Source of the DNA: Candidatus Melainabacteria bacterium
Lineage (GTDB): Bacteria > Cyanobacteriota > Vampirovibrionia > Obscuribacterales > Obscuribacteraceae
Reading direction: 5' to 3'
Length of the DNA: 64,000 bases
NCBI GenBank assembly: GCA_017307165.1
Contig: JAFKGK010000010.1
Coordinates: forward strand, 1-64,000
Shown: piece by piece, positions 56,957 through 64,000 of the stretch
How positions within the stretch are numbered: the stretch's first letter is position 1
How the letters are laid out: every line of letters begins with the position of its first letter
Position numbers and translations under genes: made by a program
The notes under the pieces: model-generated
Told to the model about the DNA's origin: nothing
Seen by the model: only the letters and a program-made list of their open reading frames with translations
Databases searched by the model: none

Positions 56957-58552
56957 ATGTCAGATCGCCCTTCACTGATAAACCCCGATGACTTCTCCTC
57001 CAAAGGGGAGACAGGTGACGCGTGCAAAAAAACAGCCGAAAAGGCCCAGATAGACGTATCCATACCTGAGTCGACCATACTCAACGAGGCACATCAGGCG
57101 CTCAAATCCCAGCTTGCTGCTTTGCGCGCACAAGAAATCGAAATGCTGGGCGTCCAGTCTCGCGCCAAGCGCGCCTATATGCAGGCGCATTCGGCCTTCC
57201 GTCATCCATTCGTCATAGCCGAGGCTACAGACCCCGAGCAGCGCGCAAAGATACTTATCGAGTCTGAGTCACGCAACCAATTTTTGATCGAGTCCAATCT
57301 CACGCCTGCCTACAAAGTAAACAAGCAAGGCGAGATACTCTACGCCAACGAAGCAGCCGCTCGACTATTGCAATTTCCTCGAGAGCTTTTGATGGATGGC
57401 AAGATGCGTGTCGAGGCCATCACTCCGATCGATTGCCGTCATAACGAGTCGCAGCGCATACTCGAATTGCAAGATCAGATGGTCTCTCATACATTCCATT
57501 CAGAGCGCCTCACAGCCTCCGGCCAACGCATCGCCGTTGCCGTCACCTTTCGCCAGACCCGCATGGACAACTCCGAGTGGACAGTCTTTATGCTCGATCT
57601 GAGCGTACAAAAAAGTCTAGAAGACCTTTTAAAAAACAGTCAAAAACGCTTTGAAGCGCTCGTAAAAGAAATGCCGCACATTGCTTTTTTGCTCAACGAC
57701 ACTGGCGCGATAAGACAATTTAATAAGCGTTTTTACGAATTGACCGGGATCGAACCGGATTTTGACAATGGCACCATATGGCGCGAAAAAGTACATCCAT
57801 CTGATTTGCCAAAGCTGCAAAAGATCTTTGCGGAGAGTCTCGAAGCTCGCACCAATTTTGAGTGCGAAGCAAGACTTGCCTCCACCGATGGTGACTATCT
57901 CTGGCATCTCATTCGCGGTCAATTGCTCAAAAAGCCTTTGCCGGGCCAGGTACAAGGGCTGGTAGAGTTGACCATCGACAATTGCACTGAGTCGGCTGAG
58001 TTTATGGGAGATCCTCGCCCTTCGGCTCCAGGCTCTCAGGCTGATAGCTTTCAAAATTTGCCGCTCTGGGTCTGCACAGCGACGGACATCGATGAGCGCA
58101 AACAACTTCTAGAAGAAGTCCTTGAAAGTGCCCATCTCTTTCAGGCTTTGGCCGACCAGATTCCGCAGATCGTCTGGACAGCAGGTCCAGAGGGCCGCAT
58201 AGATTTTTTCAATAACAGATGGTTCCAATATTCAGGTCTTACGCGCGAACACAGAGTAGGCCTGGACTGGGCTCTTTTTATCCATCCAGACGATCGCAAG
58301 ACCTATATGACCCACTGGAGAGAATGCATCAAATCAGGCGATGCATTTGAGTGCGAGTTTAAACTGCAGAGCACTACCGGCAATCCACAAGATCAAAACG
58401 ACAACGATATCGAGATCACTACTACCCGCATACCCAAGCCGGGCGAGGCAAGCGATGCAAAATACCACAGGTTTTTGGCACGCGCCGTCTCCTTGCGCAA
58501 TAGTCAGAACCGCGTCGTGCAGTGGGTTGGCACCTGGACCCCAATCGACTAA
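56957..58552 (+). CDS. PAS-domain protein without output domain
   Basis: This 531-residue protein has an N-terminal helical region and three PAS domains: about 110-210 (YKVNKQGEILYANEAAARLL), about 225-345 (FLLNDTGAIRQFNKRFYELTG) and about 390-520 (TAGPEGRIDFFNNRWFQYSGL). The last carries typical HPDD and C-terminal WVGTWTPID (PAC) motifs. There is no kinase, cyclase or receiver. It is soluble, with no membrane segments. Seventeen bases later comes a second PAS-only gene, so the two may work together or with a separate kinase. The ligand is unknown. Confidence 0.87.
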   Translation: MSDRPSLINPDDFSSKGETGDACKKTAEKAQIDVSIPESTILNEAHQALKSQLAALRAQEIEMLGVQSRAKRAYMQAHSAFRHPFVIAEATDPEQRAKILIESESRNQFLIESNLTPAYKVNKQGEILYANEAAARLLQFPRELLMDGKMRVEAITPIDCRHNESQRILELQDQMVSHTFHSERLTASGQRIAVAVTFRQTRMDNSEWTVFMLDLSVQKSLEDLLKNSQKRFEALVKEMPHIAFLLNDTGAIRQFNKRFYELTGIEPDFDNGTIWREKVHPSDLPKLQKIFAESLEARTNFECEARLASTDGDYLWHLIRGQLLKKPLPGQVQGLVELTIDNCTESAEFMGDPRPSAPGSQADSFQNLPLWVCTATDIDERKQLLEEVLESAHLFQALADQIPQIVWTAGPEGRIDFFNNRWFQYSGLTREHRVGLDWALFIHPDDRKTYMTHWRECIKSGDAFECEFKLQSTTGNPQDQNDNDIEITTTRIPKPGEASDAKYHRFLARAVSLRNSQNRVVQWVGTWTPID

Positions 58553-58569
58553 AAGACAAAACAAAAAGT

Positions 58570-59841
58570 ATGCACGCAAACCAGCCCATCACCGAAGAAG
58601 ACCTCAAAAAACTCCAGCGCGAGATCGAAGAAACACGGCGTCGTATCCAGCAATTGCGCACGATAGCCAACGATCCTGAGTATCTCAAGATCCCTTCCAT
58701 ACAGGTCACGGATCCCGTGCCCGCCTTGCTTGTCAGCCACGACCTCAAGATCCTCGAGGTCAATCCATCATTTCTTGCCTTGACGGGATATTCTCCTCTA
58801 CAAGTGAGCATAGGCAGCGATGCACGCTCTTATTTATCCAAACAAGCCCAGGGCCAAATCCCGTCTGACGGCAGACTCGATACTCTCGAACCCTTCGAGA
58901 CAGAAATCCGCACCAGAGATGGTGCAATCAAACAGGTCATCACTGGCTTTTTGAGCCTAGGTCCCACGGACAAGGACTGGATGATGTTTTTTGTCGACAT
59001 CTCCGAGCGCAAAATGCTACAGCGGCAATTAGCTATAAAAGAAGCCAATCTCCGTGCTCTGTCAGAAGCAATGCCCCACTTGATCTGGGTAGCTGATACC
59101 AAAGGCAATATCATTCAAGCCAATCGAGCTCTGCTCGATTATCTCGGCATCGATGCCGTGGATGACTCAAAATACCAGTGGCTCGACTTTGTCGCAGACT
59201 CCGACAAACAATACTTTAGTGCCACTGGTTTTAGTGTAGGCGACCTCTATGCCGATTTTCAACTCGAGATCCGCCTCAGAGGGCAAGATACGCATTATCG
59301 CTGGTATCTCTTGCGCGTCATCCCATTTTTTAGCTCCAATCAGGCATCCATGAGCTGGCTGGTCATAGCCACCGATGTAGACGACCAGCGCAAAGTCACA
59401 GAAGCTCTCTTGCAGAGCGAAGAGCAGCTCCGCCTCATAGCTGACGCCATGCCACAGATCGTCTGGACCGCCAACGCTGACGGCACCATAGACTTTTGGA
59501 ATCACCGTTGGTTTGAATACTCAGGCCTAACCATCCAGCAGAGCCTGCATAAAGGATGGCGCCTCTTGATCCACAGCGAGGACTTGCCCAGGTATGACGA
59601 AGCCTGGCGCAAGGCGGTAGCTAAAGGCGAGGTCATGAAAATCGATTTTCGCCTTAAACGCGCGCTCGGTATCGGGCGGCGCAGACGCATCTCCAGCACA
59701 AATCTCAAGACACCTAGCGGCCCCGCCCAGGACTATCTCACCCATCTCTGCCGCGCTGTACCAGTCAAAGGTCAAAACGGCCAGGTCCTGAGGTGGTTTG
59801 GTACCTGGACCGAAATCGACGAGCATAAAAAGACTTTTTAA
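58570..59841 (+). CDS. PAS-domain protein without output domain
   Basis: This 423-residue protein has a short coiled coil (KLQREIEETRRRIQQLR) and three PAS domains: about 45-160 (LLVSHDLKILEVNPSFLALTG), about 165-280 (WVADTKGNIIQANRALLDYLG) and about 290-420 (WTANADGTIDFWNHRWFEYSGL). The third is very like the third of the preceding gene, which suggests gene duplication. There is no output domain. ATG at 58570 is chosen because the earlier in-frame start at 58522 lies within the upstream gene. Confidence 0.87.
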   Translation: MHANQPITEEDLKKLQREIEETRRRIQQLRTIANDPEYLKIPSIQVTDPVPALLVSHDLKILEVNPSFLALTGYSPLQVSIGSDARSYLSKQAQGQIPSDGRLDTLEPFETEIRTRDGAIKQVITGFLSLGPTDKDWMMFFVDISERKMLQRQLAIKEANLRALSEAMPHLIWVADTKGNIIQANRALLDYLGIDAVDDSKYQWLDFVADSDKQYFSATGFSVGDLYADFQLEIRLRGQDTHYRWYLLRVIPFFSSNQASMSWLVIATDVDDQRKVTEALLQSEEQLRLIADAMPQIVWTANADGTIDFWNHRWFEYSGLTIQQSLHKGWRLLIHSEDLPRYDEAWRKAVAKGEVMKIDFRLKRALGIGRRRRISSTNLKTPSGPAQDYLTHLCRAVPVKGQNGQVLRWFGTWTEIDEHKKTF

Positions 59842-59923
59842 CATTTTGGTCTCAAAAACATAAATTTTGGCCGACAGGGCCCATCTTGGGTTTATCTTAT
59901 TGTTGTCCCTCAAGGAAACAAAG

Positions 59924-61252
59924 ATGTCCATTACCCAATTTGTCAGGCCCGAGGCCAAGATCCTGCGCGTTTTTCGCATAAGGGTAGTCGATAAGCCTGG
60001 ATGCCTGGGCAGACTAGCTACCAAACTAGGCGAAATGGGTGCCAATATCGGCGACATAGCCATCGTCTCTCAAGGACCAGACTTTCTCATTCGCGACATC
60101 ACCTTGCAGATGGACGACGAAAAGCATTTGATCGACCTGATCGATGCTCTTGAACACATGGACGGCTTCGATCTCGAACTCGTGCTCGATCCCGTCGAGC
60201 AAGCGCACGAAGGTGGCAAGATCCGCATGCGCAGCCGTAAGCCCCTCGACTCCATCGCCGAGATGCGCAAGATCTATACCCCGGGCGTCGCACAGATCTG
60301 CCGACTCATACAGCGCGACATCTCCCAGAGCCGCCACTATACTTCTATAGGCAATAGCGTCGCCATCGTCACCAATGGTACTGCCATCCTCGGCCTCGGC
60401 AATATTGGCGCCGTAGCTGGCATGCCTGTAATGGAAGGCAAGGCCGTCCTTTACGAACAGCTCACCGGGATCTCCGGCGTCCCGATATTGATCCAGTCCG
60501 AGGACCCTGACACCATAGTCAACACAGTCCTCAACATTGCCCCTACATTTGGTGCCATCCACCTAGAAGACATCGCCGCGCCTCAATGCTTCGAAATTGA
60601 GCGACGTCTGGCAGAGAGCCTCGATATACCGGTCTTGCACGACGACCAACACGCCACTGCCGTGGTAGTACTGGCCGCTCTCCTGACGATCACGCAACGT
60701 ACAGGCGTCGATCTTTCGGCCTCCAGGGTCGGCATCATCGGCCTGGGCGCGGCAGGTTCGGGTATCGCCGAGCTCCTCAGATCCTATGGCGTCAAGCAAG
60801 TCTATGGTACTGATCTCCGCCAGGTTTCGCTCGATCGCCTGCAAGAGCTCGGAGGCACCCCATGCAACTTGGCTCAGGTCATGCAATGCGAAGTAGTCGT
60901 GGCCACCACTGGCGTGCCAGGCTTGATCAAGCCTGAGATGGTCCGCCCTGGCCAGGTCATCCTTGCTCTTTCCAATCCCGATCCCGAGATCCAGCCTGAG
61001 GTCGCCATGGCTCATGGAGCCGTGTTTGCCGCTGATGGTCGGACAATAAACAACGCTCTCTCTTTTCCTGGATTGTTCAGAGGCGCCCTCCAGGCACAAG
61101 CACACAAGTTTACCGATTCGATGAAACTAGCTGCCGCCCATGCCATCTGCGGCCAGACAAAACTAGACAATATCGTGCCCTCCATCCTCGATCGAGAAGT
61201 CCACACTCACGTAGCCAACGCCGTTGCTCGCGCGGCCAGCCTGACGACATGA
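59924..61252 (+). CDS. maeB: NAD(P)-dependent malic enzyme with N-terminal ACT domain
   Basis: This 442-residue enzyme decarboxylates malate to pyruvate. An N-terminal ACT regulatory domain (about 14-90, [20 protein letters not shown] and IVSQGPDF) precedes the malic catalytic domain with YTPGVAQI, the [13 protein letters not shown] segment, the metal-binding acidic [12 protein letters not shown] and the [16 protein letters not shown] helix. The Rossmann part is [16 protein letters not shown]. The gene name follows the bacterial short malic enzymes; cofactor preference is not certain. Start 59924 has CAAGGA upstream. The ACT domain suggests amino-acid feedback. Confidence 0.93.
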   Translation: MSITQFVRPEAKILRVFRIRVVDKPGCLGRLATKLGEMGANIGDIAIVSQGPDFLIRDITLQMDDEKHLIDLIDALEHMDGFDLELVLDPVEQAHEGGKIRMRSRKPLDSIAEMRKIYTPGVAQICRLIQRDISQSRHYTSIGNSVAIVTNGTAILGLGNIGAVAGMPVMEGKAVLYEQLTGISGVPILIQSEDPDTIVNTVLNIAPTFGAIHLEDIAAPQCFEIERRLAESLDIPVLHDDQHATAVVVLAALLTITQRTGVDLSASRVGIIGLGAAGSGIAELLRSYGVKQVYGTDLRQVSLDRLQELGGTPCNLAQVMQCEVVVATTGVPGLIKPEMVRPGQVILALSNPDPEIQPEVAMAHGAVFAADGRTINNALSFPGLFRGALQAQAHKFTDSMKLAAAHAICGQTKLDNIVPSILDREVHTHVANAVARAASLTT

Positions 61253-61995
61253 CCAAACAAGCACTGCATATAATGCTGGTTGTAGTGCTGATTGCTACGG
61301 CGGCCAGCTTCAGCCAGGCGACAGCTGCAGCACCACAAGGACAAAAAACCTGGATCATCGACGAAGACGAAAATATCGTGCTTGTGTCACCACATGCAGT
61401 GCATGTCCATCACAAAAAGAACGACTTCGAAATAGTCTGCAAGGCTCCCGAGTGGCGAGCTTATGTTTTTAGGCACGATAAAAAACTACTTTACAAAAGG
61501 GATCTAGACAAATTTACCGGCCCCTTTTTGCTCGGCCCTCTCTCCAACAAAATCGCAATACGAACTCCGGCAGCATTTAGCAAAAACACCAAATTTCACG
61601 GTTACGATTGCGCCAAATACACGACACCATCTGCAGATATCTACGCATCCAACGAGATCCAGGCCGATCCAAAGGCCATAGAGTTTCTCAATCGCTATTG
61701 GTACATACCGGTGGTGCCAAAGGTTGCTTTGTACAACACAAAAGTCACCAGCAATGCCAACTACAAAGACAGTGCCTGGTTTAACAAAAAGCGCTACGAT
61801 GGTTTTCTCGAGCGCGCTCCCTTATACACGCGCAAACTGAGCTCAAAGCCATTTGACTCGAGAGACTTTGCGATACCCACAGACTACAAGGCGGCCAGCG
61901 ATTGCAAGGACGTTTGCTATGGCGAAGCTAATCGCAAAGAGATCGAATCCATGCTCAACGACGTAGGATTTTCTGATCGCCAGGACAGCAAATAA
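61249..61995 (+). CDS. secreted hypothetical protein
   Basis: This 248-residue protein has an N-terminal signal peptide (about 1-27, SQATAAA). The mature part is mixed alpha/beta, rich in Lys, Tyr and Asp, with four cysteines (VCKAPE, DCAKY, DCKDVC). No domain is recognised. Its ATG overlaps the malic enzyme stop as ATGA, so the two are translationally coupled although they act in different compartments. Convergent with the rfb genes. Confidence 0.72.
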   Translation: MTKQALHIMLVVVLIATAASFSQATAAAPQGQKTWIIDEDENIVLVSPHAVHVHHKKNDFEIVCKAPEWRAYVFRHDKKLLYKRDLDKFTGPFLLGPLSNKIAIRTPAAFSKNTKFHGYDCAKYTTPSADIYASNEIQADPKAIEFLNRYWYIPVVPKVALYNTKVTSNANYKDSAWFNKKRYDGFLERAPLYTRKLSSKPFDSRDFAIPTDYKAASDCKDVCYGEANRKEIESMLNDVGFSDRQDSK

Positions 61996-62001
61996 AGCTC
62001 T

Positions 62002-62556
62002 CTAGCCCTTTTTGAGCTCCCAAAAATCAGCGCCGAGGATATCCCAGGGCAGCCTGCGCTCATCAGGCTCGTTGGCATCAAAATGCTGATTGACAAAATA
62101 GATCATATTGCTAGGAGTCTGCCAGACATTGGCCAGACCATGAGCGACACCACGCGGGATATACAGAGCCTGAGCACGACCGGCTCCCAGCACAAATCTC
62201 ATCTGCTGATTGTATGTCGGGCTGTCTTCGCGTGCATCAAACAAACCTATCAGCATGCGATCGTAAGGCATGATAAACCAGACGTCTTCTTGATTAAAGT
62301 GCAAATGAAATGCCTTGATCACTCCAGGCATCATCTGCGAAAAAGTTGTCTGACGCACTTTAAAATCAGGTAGATGCTGCCAGTTGCCATTTTCATCGAA
62401 TCGCAGGATCTCGGCCAGGCAACCACCATCGTCATAAAACATTGGCAGATTGATGATCTGCACGCCTTCGATAAACTTTTTGCGAGAGTAATCCTGTACG
62501 GAGATCTCTTCTTTGTAGTCGGCCCCGATAGAGGTCTTACTGAGCGGCTTAAGCAT
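62002..62556 (-). CDS. rfbC: dTDP-4-dehydrorhamnose 3,5-epimerase-family protein
   Basis: This 184-residue cupin-fold protein resembles RmlC, which epimerises dTDP-4-keto-6-deoxyglucose at C3 and C5. Shown are the KAFHLHFNQEDVW strand with the catalytic-type histidine, the ALYIPRGVAHGLANV segment and the MIYFVNQHFDANEPDERRLPWD tail (the tyrosine position). The N-terminal 50 residues are longer than usual. It is downstream of rfbD and rfbB on the same strand. A related epimerase or cupin isomerase on another sugar cannot be excluded. Confidence 0.85.
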   Translation of the reverse strand: MLKPLSKTSIGADYKEEISVQDYSRKKFIEGVQIINLPMFYDDGGCLAEILRFDENGNWQHLPDFKVRQTTFSQMMPGVIKAFHLHFNQEDVWFIMPYDRMLIGLFDAREDSPTYNQQMRFVLGAGRAQALYIPRGVAHGLANVWQTPSNMIYFVNQHFDANEPDERRLPWDILGADFWELKKG

Positions 62557-62626
62557 GTGCGATCGACAATCCTGTCTTAACCAGTGTTTACTGGCCTTTA
62601 GGATACCAAATTTTGTGCCGAGCCGC

Positions 62627-63553
62627 TTAGACTAGAGCGGCTTCTTCAGGCTTTTTTACCTGGTGCATTAGCTCCATGTATTGAGCCAGAGCATCTTGCC
62701 AGGTGGGTGGGACAAAGCCAATGGCCTCGATCAGACTAGCCTTGTCAAGCGCCGAGTAGGCAGGGCGTGGGGCTGGTCTGGGCATTTCCTGGGTTGTGCA
62801 AGGCTCGACCTTGCACGGTAGACCATGAGCAATCTGACAAGCAAATTCGTACCAGGTGGTTTCACCCATGTCGGTGGCGTGATAGATGCCCGGCTTGCCG
62901 GTCTCGATCAATGCTCCCAGTATTTGCGAGAGAGTCTTTGTGCTGGTTGGCGATCCTTTTTGATCGGCAACCACTTTTATGACTGGCTTATCAGAAGCCA
63001 ATTTATAAATAGTATCGACAAAGTTTTTGCCGCCTGGGCCATAGAGCCAGCTAGTGCGGACTATGTAATAGTACTTTAGATGCTTTTGCACGGCCAGTTC
63101 GCCGGCCAATTTGCTCATCCCGTATTTTGACTCTGGAGCCGTTCGATCGTAAGGCTTGTACGGCACATTGCTCTTGCCATCAAAGACATAGTCGGTACTG
63201 ATATAAACCATAGGGATCTCTGCATCGCCACCGGCATTGGCAGCAGCACAGCATCTAGCGATATTTTCGGTCCCGGTCGCGTTGACCGCAAATGACAGGC
63301 TGCTATCCGACTCGGCCTGATCTACTGCTGTATAGGCTGCGCAGTGCATGACCAGGTCGGGCTTGACCTCATCAAAATGCTTTTGCACTTCGGCAAGATC
63401 GGTGATATCAAAATGCTCTCGGTCAAAACTAAAGACCTGATGCCCAAGGTCGATGAGATGAGGCACCAGGGTCGCAGCCAACATGCCACCACCCCCAGTG
63501 AGGAGTATGCGCTTGCAGCCTGGCTTAGTCGCGTCCCTGGTGCCCTCTAGCAT
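62627..63553 (-). CDS. rfbD: dTDP-4-dehydrorhamnose reductase
   Basis: This 308-residue short-chain-type reductase makes dTDP-L-rhamnose in the last step. The nucleotide-binding LLTGGGGMLAATLVPHL motif, the VMHCAAYTAVDQAESD segment, the catalytic YGMSKLAGE (Tyr-x3-Lys) and the RTSWLYGPGGKNFVDT segment are all typical. The start codon follows the rfbB stop by about one base, indicating tight co-expression. The sugar is used in cell-surface polysaccharide. Confidence 0.95.
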   Translation of the reverse strand: MLEGTRDATKPGCKRILLTGGGGMLAATLVPHLIDLGHQVFSFDREHFDITDLAEVQKHFDEVKPDLVMHCAAYTAVDQAESDSSLSFAVNATGTENIARCCAAANAGGDAEIPMVYISTDYVFDGKSNVPYKPYDRTAPESKYGMSKLAGELAVQKHLKYYYIVRTSWLYGPGGKNFVDTIYKLASDKPVIKVVADQKGSPTSTKTLSQILGALIETGKPGIYHATDMGETTWYEFACQIAHGLPCKVEPCTTQEMPRPAPRPAYSALDKASLIEAIGFVPPTWQDALAQYMELMHQVKKPEEAALV

Positions 63554-63554
63554 C

Positions 63555-64000
63555 TTATTTGCTACCTACGAGCTGCTTGTCTGCATGGGGCTTGGTCACT
63601 GTCTTTACCCATTCGGTATTTTGCTTGTACCAATTGATGGTATCGACGATGCCGGTCTCAAAAGTGTGCTTGGGCTTCCAGCCCAGCTCTCTCTGGATCT
63701 TGGTGGAATCGATGGCATAGCGACGATCGTGGCCGAGTCTATCCGCTACATAGTTGATAGATTCTTCGCCTTTACCCAGATCGGCAAGGATGATCTTGGT
63801 GATCTGCATATTGGTGCGCTCGTTATTGCCGCCTACATTGTAGACTTCGCCGGCGACTCCCTTATGAAAAGCGAGATCGATGGCTTGAGCGTGATCCTCC
63901 ACATGCAACCAATCGCGCACATTGAGACCATCGCCGTAGACCGGCACCTTGAGTCCATTGAGGAGGTTGGTGATAAAGAGAGGTATGAGTTTTTCGGGAT
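63555..64000 (-). CDS. rfbB: dTDP-glucose 4,6-dehydratase, C-terminal part (cut by window)
   Basis: This is the 3' part of a dTDP-glucose 4,6-dehydratase, which converts dTDP-glucose to the 4-keto-6-deoxy sugar. Visible C-terminal elements are PEKLIPLFITNLLNGL, VYGDGLNVRDWLHVEDHAQAI, VYNVGGNNERTN and DRLGHDRRYAIDSTKI. The frame is open past 64000, so the N-terminal NAD-binding part is outside the window. It is the first visible gene of the rfb unit; rfbA is not seen here. Confidence 0.95.
   Translation of the reverse strand, partial: PEKLIPLFITNLLNGLKVPVYGDGLNVRDWLHVEDHAQAIDLAFHKGVAGEVYNVGGNNERTNMQITKIILADLGKGEESINYVADRLGHDRRYAIDSTKIQRELGWKPKHTFETGIVDTINWYKQNTEWVKTVTKPHADKQLVGSK

Overview
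The window looks like a chromosomal segment of a Gram-negative-type bacterium. It encodes outer-membrane efflux channels, several putative lipoproteins and signal peptides, a linked 23S-5S rRNA pair, a vegetative sigma factor (rpoD) and primase (dnaG), and dTDP-rhamnose genes. There are no photosynthesis genes. The abundance of secreted proteins of unknown function, a Ser/Thr kinase, PAS/receiver proteins and a cyanobacteria-like RpoD would fit a non-photosynthetic relative of Cyanobacteria (Melainabacteria/Vampirovibrionota, for example Obscuribacterales). That placement is inference only; comparing the 23S gene with reference sequences would settle it.

Layout. 1-3.5 kb: end of an rRNA operon (23S, 5S, strong terminator), then a palindromic repeat. 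3.5-11 kb: a proline-rich ORF, two tandem citrate-synthase-family genes (one fused to a DNA-binding domain), a YbaK-type deacylase, a histone-deacetylase-family hydrolase, fabV, a lone receiver and fabH. 11-20.5 kb: two small membrane proteins, a Ser/Thr kinase, an esterase, a secreted double-retropepsin protein with an overlapping small gene, a two-component pair, another lone receiver, and a three-gene operon with a Sel1 protein. 20.5-27.2 kb: secreted or hypothetical proteins and a large FHA protein with a nuclease-fold-like C-terminus. 27.2-30.8 kb: an accessory-looking patch holding an AbiEi/DUF6088-like protein, two perfect palindromes and an Eco57I-type DNA methyltransferase. 30.9-39.5 kb: a TPR-lipase, murQ, dihydropyrimidinase, dnaG, rpoD, an S4-domain protein and a secreted protein. 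39.7-55.1 kb: two separate heavy-metal-type RND efflux loci facing each other, with a large GT-C-like membrane protein and three more palindromic repeats between them. 55.2-59.8 kb: a divergent sigma-like factor with a partner protein, then two PAS-only proteins. 59.9-64 kb: an ACT-domain malic enzyme overlapping a secreted protein, then rfbC-rfbD-rfbB on the minus strand, the last cut by the window edge.

The observations most worth a second look are: the dispersed GAAAGAAA-type palindrome family (six copies, about 131-139 bp apart inside clusters); the DNA-binding citrate-synthase homologue that has lost a catalytic histidine beside an intact paralogue; the AbiEi-like/methyltransferase patch bounded by palindromes; the FHA-acidic linker-nuclease-like protein; a 36-bp in-frame tandem duplication covering the start of the outer-membrane efflux gene; and a small antisense gene at 44230-44400 overlapping the 3' end of an RND pump gene. 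No CRISPR array, prophage, transposase or tRNA gene was recognised.
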